Positions 40,504 to 49,338 of a stretch of 64,000 bases of DNA are shown here, piece after piece (positions within the stretch are counted from its first letter, which is position 1; every line of letters starts with the position of its first letter). The stretch is from Burkholderiales bacterium (GTDB lineage Bacteria; Pseudomonadota; Gammaproteobacteria; Burkholderiales; Burkholderiaceae_C): positions 1 to 64,000 of the forward strand of contig JAIOOS010000029.1 in the NCBI GenBank assembly GCA_021414305.1, read 5' to 3'. The position numbers and the translations under genes are program-made. Below the pieces are notes generated by a model. The model saw nothing but the letters and a program-made list of their open reading frames with translations. It searched no databases and was not told the origin of the DNA.

Positions 40504-42219
40504 TCACAACGGTTTGACCGAGCCCGGAACGATCCGCGCGGTCTTGTACTGGGCCAGCAGGGCCTTGACGAGCGGATCGTCGTGGATCTCCTGCTCGGCT
40601 TCGGCCTGACGGCGGCGACGTTCCTCGGCGGCCCGCTCGGCCGGCGTGTCGACCGCCGCGCCGGCTTCGAGCTCGAGCCGGACCGGCGTGCGCAAGGCCT
40701 CGGCCATCGCCGCCTGCAGGCGTTCGCGCAGCGCCGGCGTGCGCAGGTTCTCGCGCTCCACGCGGAGCCGCCAGACCGGCTCGCCCGCGCCTTCGACGAC
40801 AGCGACGCCCTCGGCCTGCATCGCCAGCTCGCGCACCATCGCGGCGATGCTGCCGGCCTCGGCCATGCGCCGCACCAGCTCGATCCAGCGCGCCGCCGCG
40901 GCGGCGTCTCTTGGGGTCGCTACGGGCACGTTGGCGCTCGCCGGCATCGGCGCCGGCGCCGGCGCGGGGGCGATGACCCGGGTTGTAGCCGCGGTTGAAG
41001 GGTTTACCGCAGCGGCCTGCACCGGACGAGCGGGCGTCGCCGGCGAGGCCTGCGCATGCGCGCGCGCCGGTGCTTCGGTCCGCGTCGCCGCGGGTGCGGG
41101 CGCGCTCCGCGGCACCGCGTCGCCCGGCGCGAATGCCAACATCCGCAGAAGGATCATCACTAGGCCGCTGTATTCGTCGGGTGCGAGCGGCAGCTCCGCC
41201 CGGCCGTGCAGGACGATGCTGTAGAGGAGCTGGGTTTCGTCGGCGGGCAGCAGCCCGGCCAGGCGCACTGCGCTGGCGATGTCGGGATCGTCGCTGTCGT
41301 CCGCGCCCGGCACGGCCTGCAGCACCGCCATCTCCTGCAGCAGCGCGGCCAGCTCCTCGAGCGTGCCCGCGGCCGAGAGACCAAGCTCCCGCAGGCCGTC
41401 GACCGCGCCGATCAAGGCCTTGCCGTCGTGCGCGGCGATCGCCTCGACCAGGCGAACCGCGTGACCGCGATCGACGGCGCCGAGCATCCGCCGCACCGGC
41501 TCCTCCTCGACCGCGCCGCTGCCGTAGGCGATGGCCTGGTCGGTGATCGAGAGCGCGTCGCGCATCGAGCCGCGCGCCGCCCGGGCGATCAGCTTCAGCG
41601 CCGCGGGATCGGCGGCGAGGCCTTCGTCGCCCAGGACCGTGCCCAGATGCTCGACGATGGTCTGCGGCGCCATCGGCCGCAGGTTGAACTGCAGGCAGCG
41701 CGAAAGCACCGTCGCCGGCACCTTCTGCGGATCGGTCGTCGCCAGCACGAACTTCAGGTACTCGGGCGGCTCCTCGAGCGTCTTCAGCATCGCGTTGAAG
41801 GCGGTCGGCGTGAGCATGTGCACTTCGTCGATCATGTAGACCTTGAAGCGGCCGATCACCGGCTTGTAGACGGCCTGGTCGAGCAGCTGGGTGATCTCGT
41901 CGACGCCGCGATTCGAGGCGGCGTCGAGCTCGACGTAGTCGAGGAAGCGGCCGGCGTCGATGGCGGTGCAGGCCTCGCACTCGCCGCAGGGCTCGGCGGT
42001 GATGTCGCCCCTGCCGTCCGGGCCCGTGCAATTGAGCGATTTCGCCAGGATGCGCGAGACCGTGGTCTTGCCGACGCCGCGCGTTCCGGTGAAGAGCCAG
42101 GCGTGGTGCAGGCGCTTCTGCGTGAGGGCGTTGACGAGGGCCTGGACGACGTGCGTCTGCCCGACCAGGCCCGAGAAATTGCGTGGCCGATATTTGCGCG
42201 CCAGCACCTTGGTCGACAT
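40504..42219 (-). CDS. dnaX: DNA polymerase III subunit tau/gamma
   Basis: A 571-residue clamp-loader subunit. The AAA+ module has Walker A GTRGVGKTT (45-53), zinc cysteines 64, 78, 81 and 84, the DEVH box in VYMIDEVHML, and sensor SRCLQF. The collar follows to about 370, then an Ala/Pro-rich linker (about 375-450) and a C-terminal tau region ending HDDPLVKALLAQYKTARIVPGSVKPL (quoted in part), which in this order binds polymerase alpha. ATG 42219 is fixed by MSTKVLARKYRP, the conserved start. First gene of dnaX-ybaB-recR, divergent from the PurM-like gene. Confidence 0.96.
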   Translation of the reverse strand: MSTKVLARKYRPRNFSGLVGQTHVVQALVNALTQKRLHHAWLFTGTRGVGKTTVSRILAKSLNCTGPDGRGDITAEPCGECEACTAIDAGRFLDYVELDAASNRGVDEITQLLDQAVYKPVIGRFKVYMIDEVHMLTPTAFNAMLKTLEEPPEYLKFVLATTDPQKVPATVLSRCLQFNLRPMAPQTIVEHLGTVLGDEGLAADPAALKLIARAARGSMRDALSITDQAIAYGSGAVEEEPVRRMLGAVDRGHAVRLVEAIAAHDGKALIGAVDGLRELGLSAAGTLEELAALLQEMAVLQAVPGADDSDDPDIASAVRLAGLLPADETQLLYSIVLHGRAELPLAPDEYSGLVMILLRMLAFAPGDAVPRSAPAPAATRTEAPARAHAQASPATPARPVQAAAVNPSTAATTRVIAPAPAPAPMPASANVPVATPRDAAAAARWIELVRRMAEAGSIAAMVRELAMQAEGVAVVEGAGEPVWRLRVERENLRTPALRERLQAAMAEALRTPVRLELEAGAAVDTPAERAAEERRRRQAEAEQEIHDDPLVKALLAQYKTARIVPGSVKPL

Positions 42220-42291
42220 GCGAACGATTCTACGGGCCGCCCCTGCCGACATCGGCCCGTGCGGGATAATCCCGCCCACCGACAGCCAGCG

Positions 42292-43425
42292 ATGCCGACC
42301 GACCCGACCGACCTCTCGCCCCTCAGCTACGGCAGCTCCGGGGTCGACTACAACGTCATCGATCCGTTCAAGGTCGCCGCGCAGCGCGCAGCCGCCTCGA
42401 CCGGCAGCCACCTCGACGGCCACGGCTTCTCCGAAGTGGAGTCGTCGCGCGGCGAATCGGCCTACGTGGTCGACGTCGGCCCGTTCTACCTGGCGAGCAT
42501 CGTCGAGTGCCTCGGCTCGAAGGCGATGGTCGCCGATTCGATGCAGGCGCTGACCGGAAAGAGCTTCTTCGCCGCGATCGCCCAGGACACGATCGCGATG
42601 GCGGTCAACGACCTGATCACCGTCGGCGCGACGCCGCTCGTGGTCCAGGCCTACTGGGCCGCCGGCGGCTCCGAATGGTTCGCCGACGCCGGCCGCAGGC
42701 AGGCGCTGATCGAGGGCTGGAAGCGCGCCTGCGACCTCTGCAAGGTGTCGTGGGGCGGCGGCGAGACGCCGGCGCTGGCCGGCATCGTCGAGGCCGGGCG
42801 GATCGACCTCGCGGCCTCGTGCACCGGCATCGTCAGCCCGAAGGACCGGCTCTCGCTCGGCGCGCATCTCGGCCCGGGCGACGCGATCGTGCTGCTCGCC
42901 TCGAGCGGCATTCACGCCAACGGCGTCAGCCTGGCGCGCGACCTCGCCGCGCGGCTGCCGCAGGGCTACCTGACGCCGCTCACCGCGAGCGCGGTGCCGA
43001 TCGGCTTCGGCGAGGCCTTGCTCGAGCCCACGGTTCTCTATTCGCCGATCACCGAAGCGCTGTTCAAGGCCGGCGTGCGCCCGCACTACGCCGCCAACAT
43101 CACCGGCCACGGCTGGCGCAAGCTCATGCGCCACCGCAGCGCCTTCACCTACCGGATCCACGCCGTGCCCGACGTGCCGCCGGTGCTGAAGTTCATCCAG
43201 GCCGAGGCGCTGCTCTCGGACCGCGACGCGTACGGCACCTTCAACATGGGCGCGGGCTTCGCCCTCTTCGTCGCCGCCGAGGACGCGGCGCAGACCGTCG
43301 CGGTCGCCCACAAGGCGGGGCTCGACGCCTGGATCGCCGGAACGGTGGAAGCCGGGCCGAAGCGCCTCGTGATCGAGTCGCTCGGGCTCGAATACGACGG
43401 CAGCGACCTGGGTCTTCGCGCCTAG
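42292..43425 (+). CDS. Divergent PurM-family (AIR-synthase-related) protein
   Basis: A 377-residue protein with the two-domain PurM fold. Matches to PurM are LSYGSSGVDY at the N-terminus, VNDLITVGATPL, WGGGETPALAGI, LASSGIHANGVSLAR and GTFNMGAGFALFV. The nucleotide loop GTDGVGTK of true PurM is replaced by IVECLGSK, and TGGG becomes TGHG, so it is either a very divergent phosphoribosylformylglycinamidine cyclo-ligase or a paralogue with another ATP-dependent reaction. GATAAT (42265-42270) may serve as a -10. It is followed by the 4.5S RNA. Confidence 0.8.
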   Translation: MPTDPTDLSPLSYGSSGVDYNVIDPFKVAAQRAAASTGSHLDGHGFSEVESSRGESAYVVDVGPFYLASIVECLGSKAMVADSMQALTGKSFFAAIAQDTIAMAVNDLITVGATPLVVQAYWAAGGSEWFADAGRRQALIEGWKRACDLCKVSWGGGETPALAGIVEAGRIDLAASCTGIVSPKDRLSLGAHLGPGDAIVLLASSGIHANGVSLARDLAARLPQGYLTPLTASAVPIGFGEALLEPTVLYSPITEALFKAGVRPHYAANITGHGWRKLMRHRSAFTYRIHAVPDVPPVLKFIQAEALLSDRDAYGTFNMGAGFALFVAAEDAAQTVAVAHKAGLDAWIAGTVEAGPKRLVIESLGLEYDGSDLGLRA

Positions 43426-43466
43426 ATCCACCGGCGCGACGGGAGGCGGCCGGTAGAATGGGCCGC

Positions 43467-43560
43467 GACGGGCCTCCCCGCATGGAAGCGCGGCCAACCG
43501 GGTCAGGTCGGGAACGAAGCAGCCCTAACCGTTGCGACCAGTGCCGGGGTCAGGCTCGTC
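43467..43560 (+). ncRNA. ffs: 4.5S signal recognition particle RNA
   Basis: A 94-nt RNA whose ends pair (GACGGGCCT with AGGCTCGTC, one G-U) to form the long SRP hairpin. The apical Ffh-binding part is diagnostic: GGTCAGGTCGGGAACGAAGC at 43501-43520 and AGCAGCCC just after, with the GGAA-type tetraloop, then CAGTGCCGGGGTCAGG on the descending side. A -10-like TAGAAT lies at 43454-43459. The exact ends are inferred from base pairing. Confidence 0.92.
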
Positions 43561-43674
43561 ACCTCTTTCTTCACGCGCCATCCCGCCCTCGGAGGGAGAC
43601 CGGACGGCGCATCGTCCTACCGCGCAGCACCGCCGGCGTGCGTACCTTCAGGGTCGCCACCTCCGGACACACCC

Positions 43675-43758
43675 GTGTTGCTCGTCACCGCCTTCGTCCT
43701 CGTCCTTCTGATCCTGATCGGAGCGGTGCTCTGGGCACTGTTCGGCAAGAGGAAGTGA
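43675..43758 (+). CDS. Possible 27-residue membrane peptide
   Basis: A GTG-initiated frame encodes a 27-residue peptide that is almost entirely one hydrophobic helix (LLVTAFVLVLLILIGAVLW) followed by ALFGKRK, i.e. a single transmembrane segment with a positive-inside C-terminus. There is no clear ribosome-binding site and no recognised family. It ends 2 nt before the convergent stop of the next small membrane gene. It may be real or a chance hydrophobic frame. Confidence 0.3.
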   Translation: MLLVTAFVLVLLILIGAVLWALFGKRK

Positions 43759-43759
43759 T

Positions 43760-43936
43760 CTAGGTCTCCGGCGGCCGGCCGCGCGTCTGGCGGAACAGCC
43801 AGACGGTGCCGAAGACGATCCAGAAGACGACCAGCGCCACGCCGCTCCAGTAGAGCAACCGCGTCGGCAGGACGAAATGCAGCCCGGCCAGGACGAGCGC
43901 ACACCAGACCGCGACCGACGCGGCAAAGATCTTCAT
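43760..43936 (-). CDS. Small two-helix membrane protein
   Basis: A 58-residue protein with two hydrophobic segments (about 3-22 and 27-46, IFAASVAVWCALVLAGLHF and LLYWSGVALVVFWIVFGTVW) and a basic C-terminal tail. ATG 43936 (MKIFAAS) is preferred over an upstream ATG that would add MRGLHD. No family is recognised. It lies alone between the 4.5S RNA region and the HDOD gene. Confidence 0.6.
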   Translation of the reverse strand: MKIFAASVAVWCALVLAGLHFVLPTRLLYWSGVALVVFWIVFGTVWLFRQTRGRPPET

Positions 43937-44059
43937 GTCGTGGAGTCCCCGCAAGACGCGAAAGCCACTCCGGGGACGGAACGGATCGCGTTCCCGGGCG
44001 GGGGCTATCTGCTCGTCGCCGCCCGGATTTCAAGACCCCGGGCCGATTCGAGCGGGTGC

Positions 44060-45931
44060 TTACGAGGCGGGAGGAAGTTCGGCCGCGGCCGGCACGGGGT
44101 CGCCGCGCGGCCCTTCCACCGCCGCTTCGGCGTCCTCGCCCTTGCCGGCGCTGCGCCCGGCCGGCGCGGCGCCGCCCTTGCGCAGCACGTCCTTGGCTTC
44201 CTGCAGGGCATCGACGATGGCGCGGGTGTTGATGCGGAGCACCCTCGAATAGCGCTGCGCGACGTGGGTGAAGGCGGCCGACATCTTCCTTGCCGGCACG
44301 TGACTGGCGATGTCGACGATCTCGTTGGCGGCGCTGGCGACGATGCGCAGCAGCTCCGCGTCACCGTCGGGCTTGCGCACCGGGGCCTCGAGGGGCAAGC
44401 GCCGGATCATGTGCAGGATCTCCTCGCCCAGGCCCCAATGGCGGGCGACGGCGAAGCCGAAGGTCTCGACGTCGACGCCGAGCACCGCGTAGCTCGCTCC
44501 GGCCTCGTCGAGCCCGGGCTGCTCGGGTCCGGCGGCGGTGGCGGGCGCAGGCTGCATGAGCTGCTGGATCTGCTCGGCCTCCTCGGCGAAGTGATAGCGC
44601 AGCATCAGACGGCCGAGGTTCTGCAGGGCGGCGATCAGGTACACGACCTCGCCGTCGTAGCCCGCCGGGCGCAAGGCCTGGGCGGTGTGGCCGGCCAGGC
44701 GAACGCGGTCGATCGCGGCGAGCAGCGCCTTGGCGCCGGTCTCGTCGAGCGGGCCCGGCCATTCGCGCAGGCTGTTCGCCGCCAGGCGCACGCCGTTCAC
44801 GCCGATCAGCGCAACCACGCGGCGCAAGGTCAGCACCGGGCCGTTGCCGGAGATCTGGGTGCCTTGCACCTGGGCGGTATTGATCGTGCGCAGGAGCTCG
44901 AACGAGAGCGCGAGATCGGGCAGGAGGTGGGCCGCGATCTCGTCGGTGCGCTGGCTCTCGATCGCCGTGACCCGCTGCACCCGCGCGCCGAGCCCCGGCA
45001 GCGAAGGCAGGTGGCCGACGGTGCGCAGGCGGTCGAGCAGCAGCGCGACCGGGCCGCCGTCGTCGTCGGAGACGGCTTCGCGCCAGCCGTTGAGGGCGCC
45101 GAGGAAAGTGCGGGCGTTGCGATAGCGCAGCCGCACCTGGCCGGCGGTGCTGCGGTTGACGATCGCGCGCAAGGCCTCGGGAATCGGCTGCGGCGTGGTC
45201 CATGGCAGGCGCACGAACTCGCGGCCCAGCGGCGCCAGGCGCTCGATCACCTTGCCGGTGTCGGCGACGCCGAGCGCGGGCTCGCCGGCGAGCAGGCGGT
45301 GCAGCAGCAGGCCGCAGGCGAGCACGTCGCGCTCGGCGGCGCTGCGCTGCGCCCGCAGCATCGAGGGATCGAGCGGCATCGCCCGGTCGTTGTCGCGAAC
45401 GTTCGCCGCCGCGGCAGGCACGCCCTCGTGCGCGACCGAGAGCGCCATCACGCTGAGCTGCCCGCGCTCGTTGACAAGCAGTGTGTGGAACTGGGGGTCG
45501 AGATGGACGATGCCGGCGTCGTGGGCGAAGGCCAGCGCCCGCAGCAGGTCCTCCACCCAGAGGGCGGCCTCGTCGATCGCCGGCCGCGCATGCTCGGCCA
45601 GCCACTCGTCGAGGGTGACGCCGGCCCGGCGATCGACGACGACGAACGGCCACTGTTCGTGGACGTTGCATTCGAGCACCCGGGCCAGGCCCGGATGGTC
45701 GAGCCGCGCCGCCCGGCGCGCGGTGGCCAGCCAGGAAGCGATCGCGCCGGCGCCGGCGGGCGCGACCCGCGGCAAGGTCAGCATCACCTCGTGCCCGGCC
45801 TGTGCGTCGTCGGCCAGCCAGCTCATCGTCGCCTCGCTCTTGCCGAGCAGGCGCCGCAGCTGATAGCGGCCGAACGCACGCGCCGGCGTCGGCGACGCGG
45901 CAGCGGTGGTGTGGGCAGCAGCGGTCGGCAT
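44060..45931 (-). CDS. Pseudokinase-HDOD fusion protein
   Basis: A 623-residue signalling protein. Residues about 20-285 have the outline of a Ser/Thr protein kinase (FGRYQLRRLLG at the start; HDAGIVHLDP at the catalytic-loop position), but the key residues are missing. The glycine loop is KSEATM, the VAIK lysine position reads VMLTL, HRD is HLD with no following N, and DFG is absent, so it should not phosphorylate. An HDOD domain spans about 310-530 (LPDLALSFELLRTINTAQ, RRVVALIGVNGVRLAANSL), and an Ala/Glu-rich tail ends the protein. HDOD proteins act as regulatory scaffolds lacking phosphohydrolase residues. Confidence 0.85.
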   Translation of the reverse strand: MPTAAAHTTAAASPTPARAFGRYQLRRLLGKSEATMSWLADDAQAGHEVMLTLPRVAPAGAGAIASWLATARRAARLDHPGLARVLECNVHEQWPFVVVDRRAGVTLDEWLAEHARPAIDEAALWVEDLLRALAFAHDAGIVHLDPQFHTLLVNERGQLSVMALSVAHEGVPAAAANVRDNDRAMPLDPSMLRAQRSAAERDVLACGLLLHRLLAGEPALGVADTGKVIERLAPLGREFVRLPWTTPQPIPEALRAIVNRSTAGQVRLRYRNARTFLGALNGWREAVSDDDGGPVALLLDRLRTVGHLPSLPGLGARVQRVTAIESQRTDEIAAHLLPDLALSFELLRTINTAQVQGTQISGNGPVLTLRRVVALIGVNGVRLAANSLREWPGPLDETGAKALLAAIDRVRLAGHTAQALRPAGYDGEVVYLIAALQNLGRLMLRYHFAEEAEQIQQLMQPAPATAAGPEQPGLDEAGASYAVLGVDVETFGFAVARHWGLGEEILHMIRRLPLEAPVRKPDGDAELLRIVASAANEIVDIASHVPARKMSAAFTHVAQRYSRVLRINTRAIVDALQEAKDVLRKGGAAPAGRSAGKGEDAEAAVEGPRGDPVPAAAELPPAS

Positions 45932-46050
45932 CGTGGAGAAGACGAGGGAACCCGATTGGAACGCGGTCGGACGACCGCGGATGCGACGATCAGTGCCGGC
46001 TTCGTGCGCTATCTCTCGCGCGCGGGCCGCGGTTACGCCGGAACCGGCGC

Positions 46051-49000
46051 CTACGTGATTTCGACCACGCGGCCGTCGCCGGCGATGAAGGCGCAGCGCA
46101 CGGCCTGCGCCGGTTGCGCCGCCCGCACCGCCTCGCGATAGCGGAGCAGCTGCTGCCGATACGGTTCCAGCGCTTCCGGGGCGCGCCGGAGCTTGTAGTC
46201 GAGCACCCACCAGACAGGCGCGGCGCCCGGGTCTTCCAGCTGCACCAGTCGGTCGATGCGCAGCACCTCTCCGGACGCGCTCACCGGCACCTCGTTGCCG
46301 CTCCAGCGAATCTGCGGGCCGCGGAAGAACCGGGCCGTGTCCGCATGGGCGAGGATGGCGGCGGCGTGGCGCCGCACCTCGCCCGCATCGGCGCCGAATT
46401 CGCGCGCGGCGGCGACCGCGAGCACGTCGAGGCCCGACGCCGCCGCGACGCCGACGGCCCATTCGAGCGTGCGGTGGACCGCGCGGCCCAGCGTGGCGGC
46501 ACCGGCCTCTTCGGCTACGACGGTCATCGGCGAAGGCGCCTGATCGGCTCGACCGACGCGAGCCGGACGCCACGATGGCAGGCGACGCAGCTCGGCGGGC
46601 GACAGCGGCGTGCTCGTTCCACCGCCGGCGGTCATCGATGCCTCCGGCAACGGCAGCTCGTCGGTCACCGCCTGCTCGAGCCGTTGCCACCAGGTCGTGC
46701 CGCTGCCCGCAGCGTAGGCCTCGGTCGCGCTGAACGCCAGGCGCCGCCGGGCCCGCGTCATCGCGACGTAGAGCACGTTCAGCGATTCGCGACGGCGCGC
46801 CGCCTCCTCCCTCGCGTACAGCTCCTGCAGCGACGGCGGGATCTGCGATTCGTTGTAGACGAAAGCGCAGCGCAGCGGCGCTGGCGCCTCCACCGGCCAG
46901 TCGATCAGCAGCGAGCAGAGCTCGTTGCCCGGCTTTTCCGGATCGGCGTCGAGCAGCAGCACCGTGTCGGCCTCGAGGCCCTTGGCGCCATGCACGGTCA
47001 GCAGGCGCACGGCGCCGGTCGGCACCGGCAGGGCTGCCTTCACCGTGCGCTGGCGCAGTGCCCGCACGAAGGCATAAGGCGTCGAGTAGCGGCCGCTGTC
47101 GAGGAGCAGCGCCTGCGCCAGCACGGCGTCGATGGCGTCGAGGCCGGCCTGTCGTTCGCCGGGTGGCAAGACCGCCGCCGTGCGCGCATGGAGGTCGCCC
47201 TCGTGGACGATGCGGCCGAGCAGGTCGTGCGGCGGCAGCTCTCCGGCCGCCTCGGCCCAGCCGCGCAGGAGCGTGCGGGCCCGGGCCAGCGCGGGCGACG
47301 GATCGGCCAGCGACTGCAGCGCATCCCACCAGCCGGCAGGCTCGCGGTTGGCCACCGCGAGGGCGACGAGGTCGGCGTCGCTGGCACCCATCAACGGGCT
47401 CTTCAGCACCCGGGCGAGCGAGAGGCCGTGCTGCGGCGAGGCCAGCAGGTCGAGGAGCGCGACCAGGTCCTGCGCGCCGGCCGAATCCATCAAGGTGGCC
47501 TCGGAGACCGGCCCGTGCGGCACTGCCCGCGCCCGCAAGGCGTCGGCGACGAGGTGCAGCGATTCGCGCTTGCGGGCCAGCAGCATCGTCTCCGCCGTCG
47601 ACGCTTCGCCGGCGTCGAGCCATCGGCGCAGGAGGTCGGCCGCCCGCGCGGCCTCCTGTTCCCGCAGCACCTCGTCGGGCACGAGCCGGGGCGTGAGGAG
47701 CGTATCGCGCCAGGCCTGCGTGGAATCGGGGCGCTTGCCTTCGCGGTTCTTCTCGGGCCGGGCGACCCGAGGCAGCCGCCAGACGCCGTCGCCGGGCCGC
47801 TCCGGCTGGGCCGTGCTGTGCGCCCGGAAGCCTTCGAATTCGCCCTCTTCCGCGGCGGCCCCGAAGACCCGGTTGATCGCCTCGATCACGCGGGGCGCGC
47901 TGCGCCAGGTGTGGTCGCAGGCGAGGCGGTGGCCGGCGAACGCATCGACGACGAAATCGGCCGCCGCCTCGAACACGCGCGGCTCGGCGCCGCGAAAGCG
48001 GTAGAGGCTCTGCTTCGGGTCGCCGACGATGAACAGGCTCGGCGGCTGCTGCCCGCTCGCGCCGCCGCCGGCCCCCGCATAGGACGACAGCCACGCATGC
48101 AGCGCGTGCCATTGCAGCGGGCTGGTGTCCTGGAACTCGTCGATCAGCAGGTGGCGCACGCGCAGGTCGAGCTTTTCCTGCATCCAGCCGGCGAGGTCGC
48201 CGTCGCGCAGCGCCGCCAGCGCCAGCCGTTCCAGATCCGCCATGTCGGCGAAACCGTGGCGACGCTTGTGCTCGGCATGGGCGGCGAGCAGCGCGCGCGA
48301 GAGCCGGACCATTCGCTGGTGCTCGAGGTGGGCGTCGTGCTGGGCCACCTGGTCATGCAGCCGCGACAGGAACTCGCCGGCTTCCGCCAGCGCCGGCGAC
48401 TCGGGCAGGTTCTTGCGCACCGTGCCGCCCTGGGTGAGCAGGGCCGAATCGATCGCCTCGAAACGCGCGCGCGAGGTCGGCAGCGCGTAGGCCGCGGCCA
48501 GCTCGGCCGCGGCCTCGCGTGGCGTCTTGTTCTTGTGCCGCTGCCAGGCGGCGGCGAGCGCGAGCAGCCGCTCGCGCCAGGCCGCGTCGTCGACCTGCTG
48601 CGCCGGATCGGCCATGCCCTCGAGCTCGGCCCACCACTCCGAGGCCGGCTCGACGCTGCCCTCCAGCGTGCCGGCCGCATCCGCCTGGGCGATCTCCATG
48701 CGCCGTTGCCAGGCGCGGCCGAGCCACTGTTCGAGCATGTGCCGGCCGCGTGTCGCGACCATCGCGCCGTAGTCGGCGCGCAGGGCAGGGTCGCGCAGCA
48801 CCGCGGCATGAAAGGCGCGGAACACCGGTGCACGCAGGTCGACGTCGTCCTCGATCAGCGACATGTCGGGCTGCAGGCCGAGCGACTCCAGCATCTCGAG
48901 CGGCGCCAGCCGCAGCAGCTGGACGAACCAGGCGTGGAAGGTGAGCACGGCGACCGGCCGCCCGCTGTCGAGCAGTCGCCCATGGAGCGCGCGCAGGGCG

Positions 49001-49338
49001 GGCTCGAGCCGCACCGCGTCGTCGGCGCCGAGCCCGCGCAAGCGGAGCTCGCGCACACGCGCCTCGACGCTGGACTGCATGGCCCACTCGGCGAGCCAGC
49101 CGGCGAGGCGGTCGCGCATCTCGCCGGCCGCGGCGCGGGTGAAGGTGATGGCGAGGATGTGGTGCGGCTCGACGCCGGAAAGCAGCAGCCGGACGATGCG
49201 CGACACCAGCATCCAGGTCTTGCCCGAGCCGGCGCAGGCCTCGACCACCACGCTCTGCGCCGGGTCGCAGGCGACGGCGTAGAAGCGCTCCGACGAGACC
49301 CGCTCGCCGTCGACCCTGAGGGCCGGGCCTTCGCTCAT
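46051..49338 (-). CDS. addA: AddA-type helicase-nuclease
   Basis: A 1095-residue UvrD-family protein of the AddA type, for processing double-strand ends before RecA loading. Walker A is ACAGSGKT (34-41), motif Ia ITFTRAAAGEM, motif II DEFQDTS (about 397-403), motif III VGDPKQSLYRFRGAE, motif V VRLLTVHGAKGLE and motif VI VLYVAMTRARRRL. A C-terminal PD-(D/E)xK nuclease follows, with GRAVHRTLEW, RIDRLV and LDYKLRR. The start overlaps the addB stop by ATGA. Together they form the AddAB alternative to RecBCD. Confidence 0.92.
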   Translation of the reverse strand: MSEGPALRVDGERVSSERFYAVACDPAQSVVVEACAGSGKTWMLVSRIVRLLLSGVEPHHILAITFTRAAAGEMRDRLAGWLAEWAMQSSVEARVRELRLRGLGADDAVRLEPALRALHGRLLDSGRPVAVLTFHAWFVQLLRLAPLEMLESLGLQPDMSLIEDDVDLRAPVFRAFHAAVLRDPALRADYGAMVATRGRHMLEQWLGRAWQRRMEIAQADAAGTLEGSVEPASEWWAELEGMADPAQQVDDAAWRERLLALAAAWQRHKNKTPREAAAELAAAYALPTSRARFEAIDSALLTQGGTVRKNLPESPALAEAGEFLSRLHDQVAQHDAHLEHQRMVRLSRALLAAHAEHKRRHGFADMADLERLALAALRDGDLAGWMQEKLDLRVRHLLIDEFQDTSPLQWHALHAWLSSYAGAGGGASGQQPPSLFIVGDPKQSLYRFRGAEPRVFEAAADFVVDAFAGHRLACDHTWRSAPRVIEAINRVFGAAAEEGEFEGFRAHSTAQPERPGDGVWRLPRVARPEKNREGKRPDSTQAWRDTLLTPRLVPDEVLREQEAARAADLLRRWLDAGEASTAETMLLARKRESLHLVADALRARAVPHGPVSEATLMDSAGAQDLVALLDLLASPQHGLSLARVLKSPLMGASDADLVALAVANREPAGWWDALQSLADPSPALARARTLLRGWAEAAGELPPHDLLGRIVHEGDLHARTAAVLPPGERQAGLDAIDAVLAQALLLDSGRYSTPYAFVRALRQRTVKAALPVPTGAVRLLTVHGAKGLEADTVLLLDADPEKPGNELCSLLIDWPVEAPAPLRCAFVYNESQIPPSLQELYAREEAARRRESLNVLYVAMTRARRRLAFSATEAYAAGSGTTWWQRLEQAVTDELPLPEASMTAGGGTSTPLSPAELRRLPSWRPARVGRADQAPSPMTVVAEEAGAATLGRAVHRTLEWAVGVAAASGLDVLAVAAAREFGADAGEVRRHAAAILAHADTARFFRGPQIRWSGNEVPVSASGEVLRIDRLVQLEDPGAAPVWWVLDYKLRRAPEALEPYRQQLLRYREAVRAAQPAQAVRCAFIAGDGRVVEIT

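Noticed and set aside
42220..43497. An upstream extension of the dnaX frame antisense to the PurM-like gene
   Set aside because: The conserved DnaX N-terminus MSTKVLARKYRP fixes the start at 42219, and the other strand encodes the PurM-like protein.
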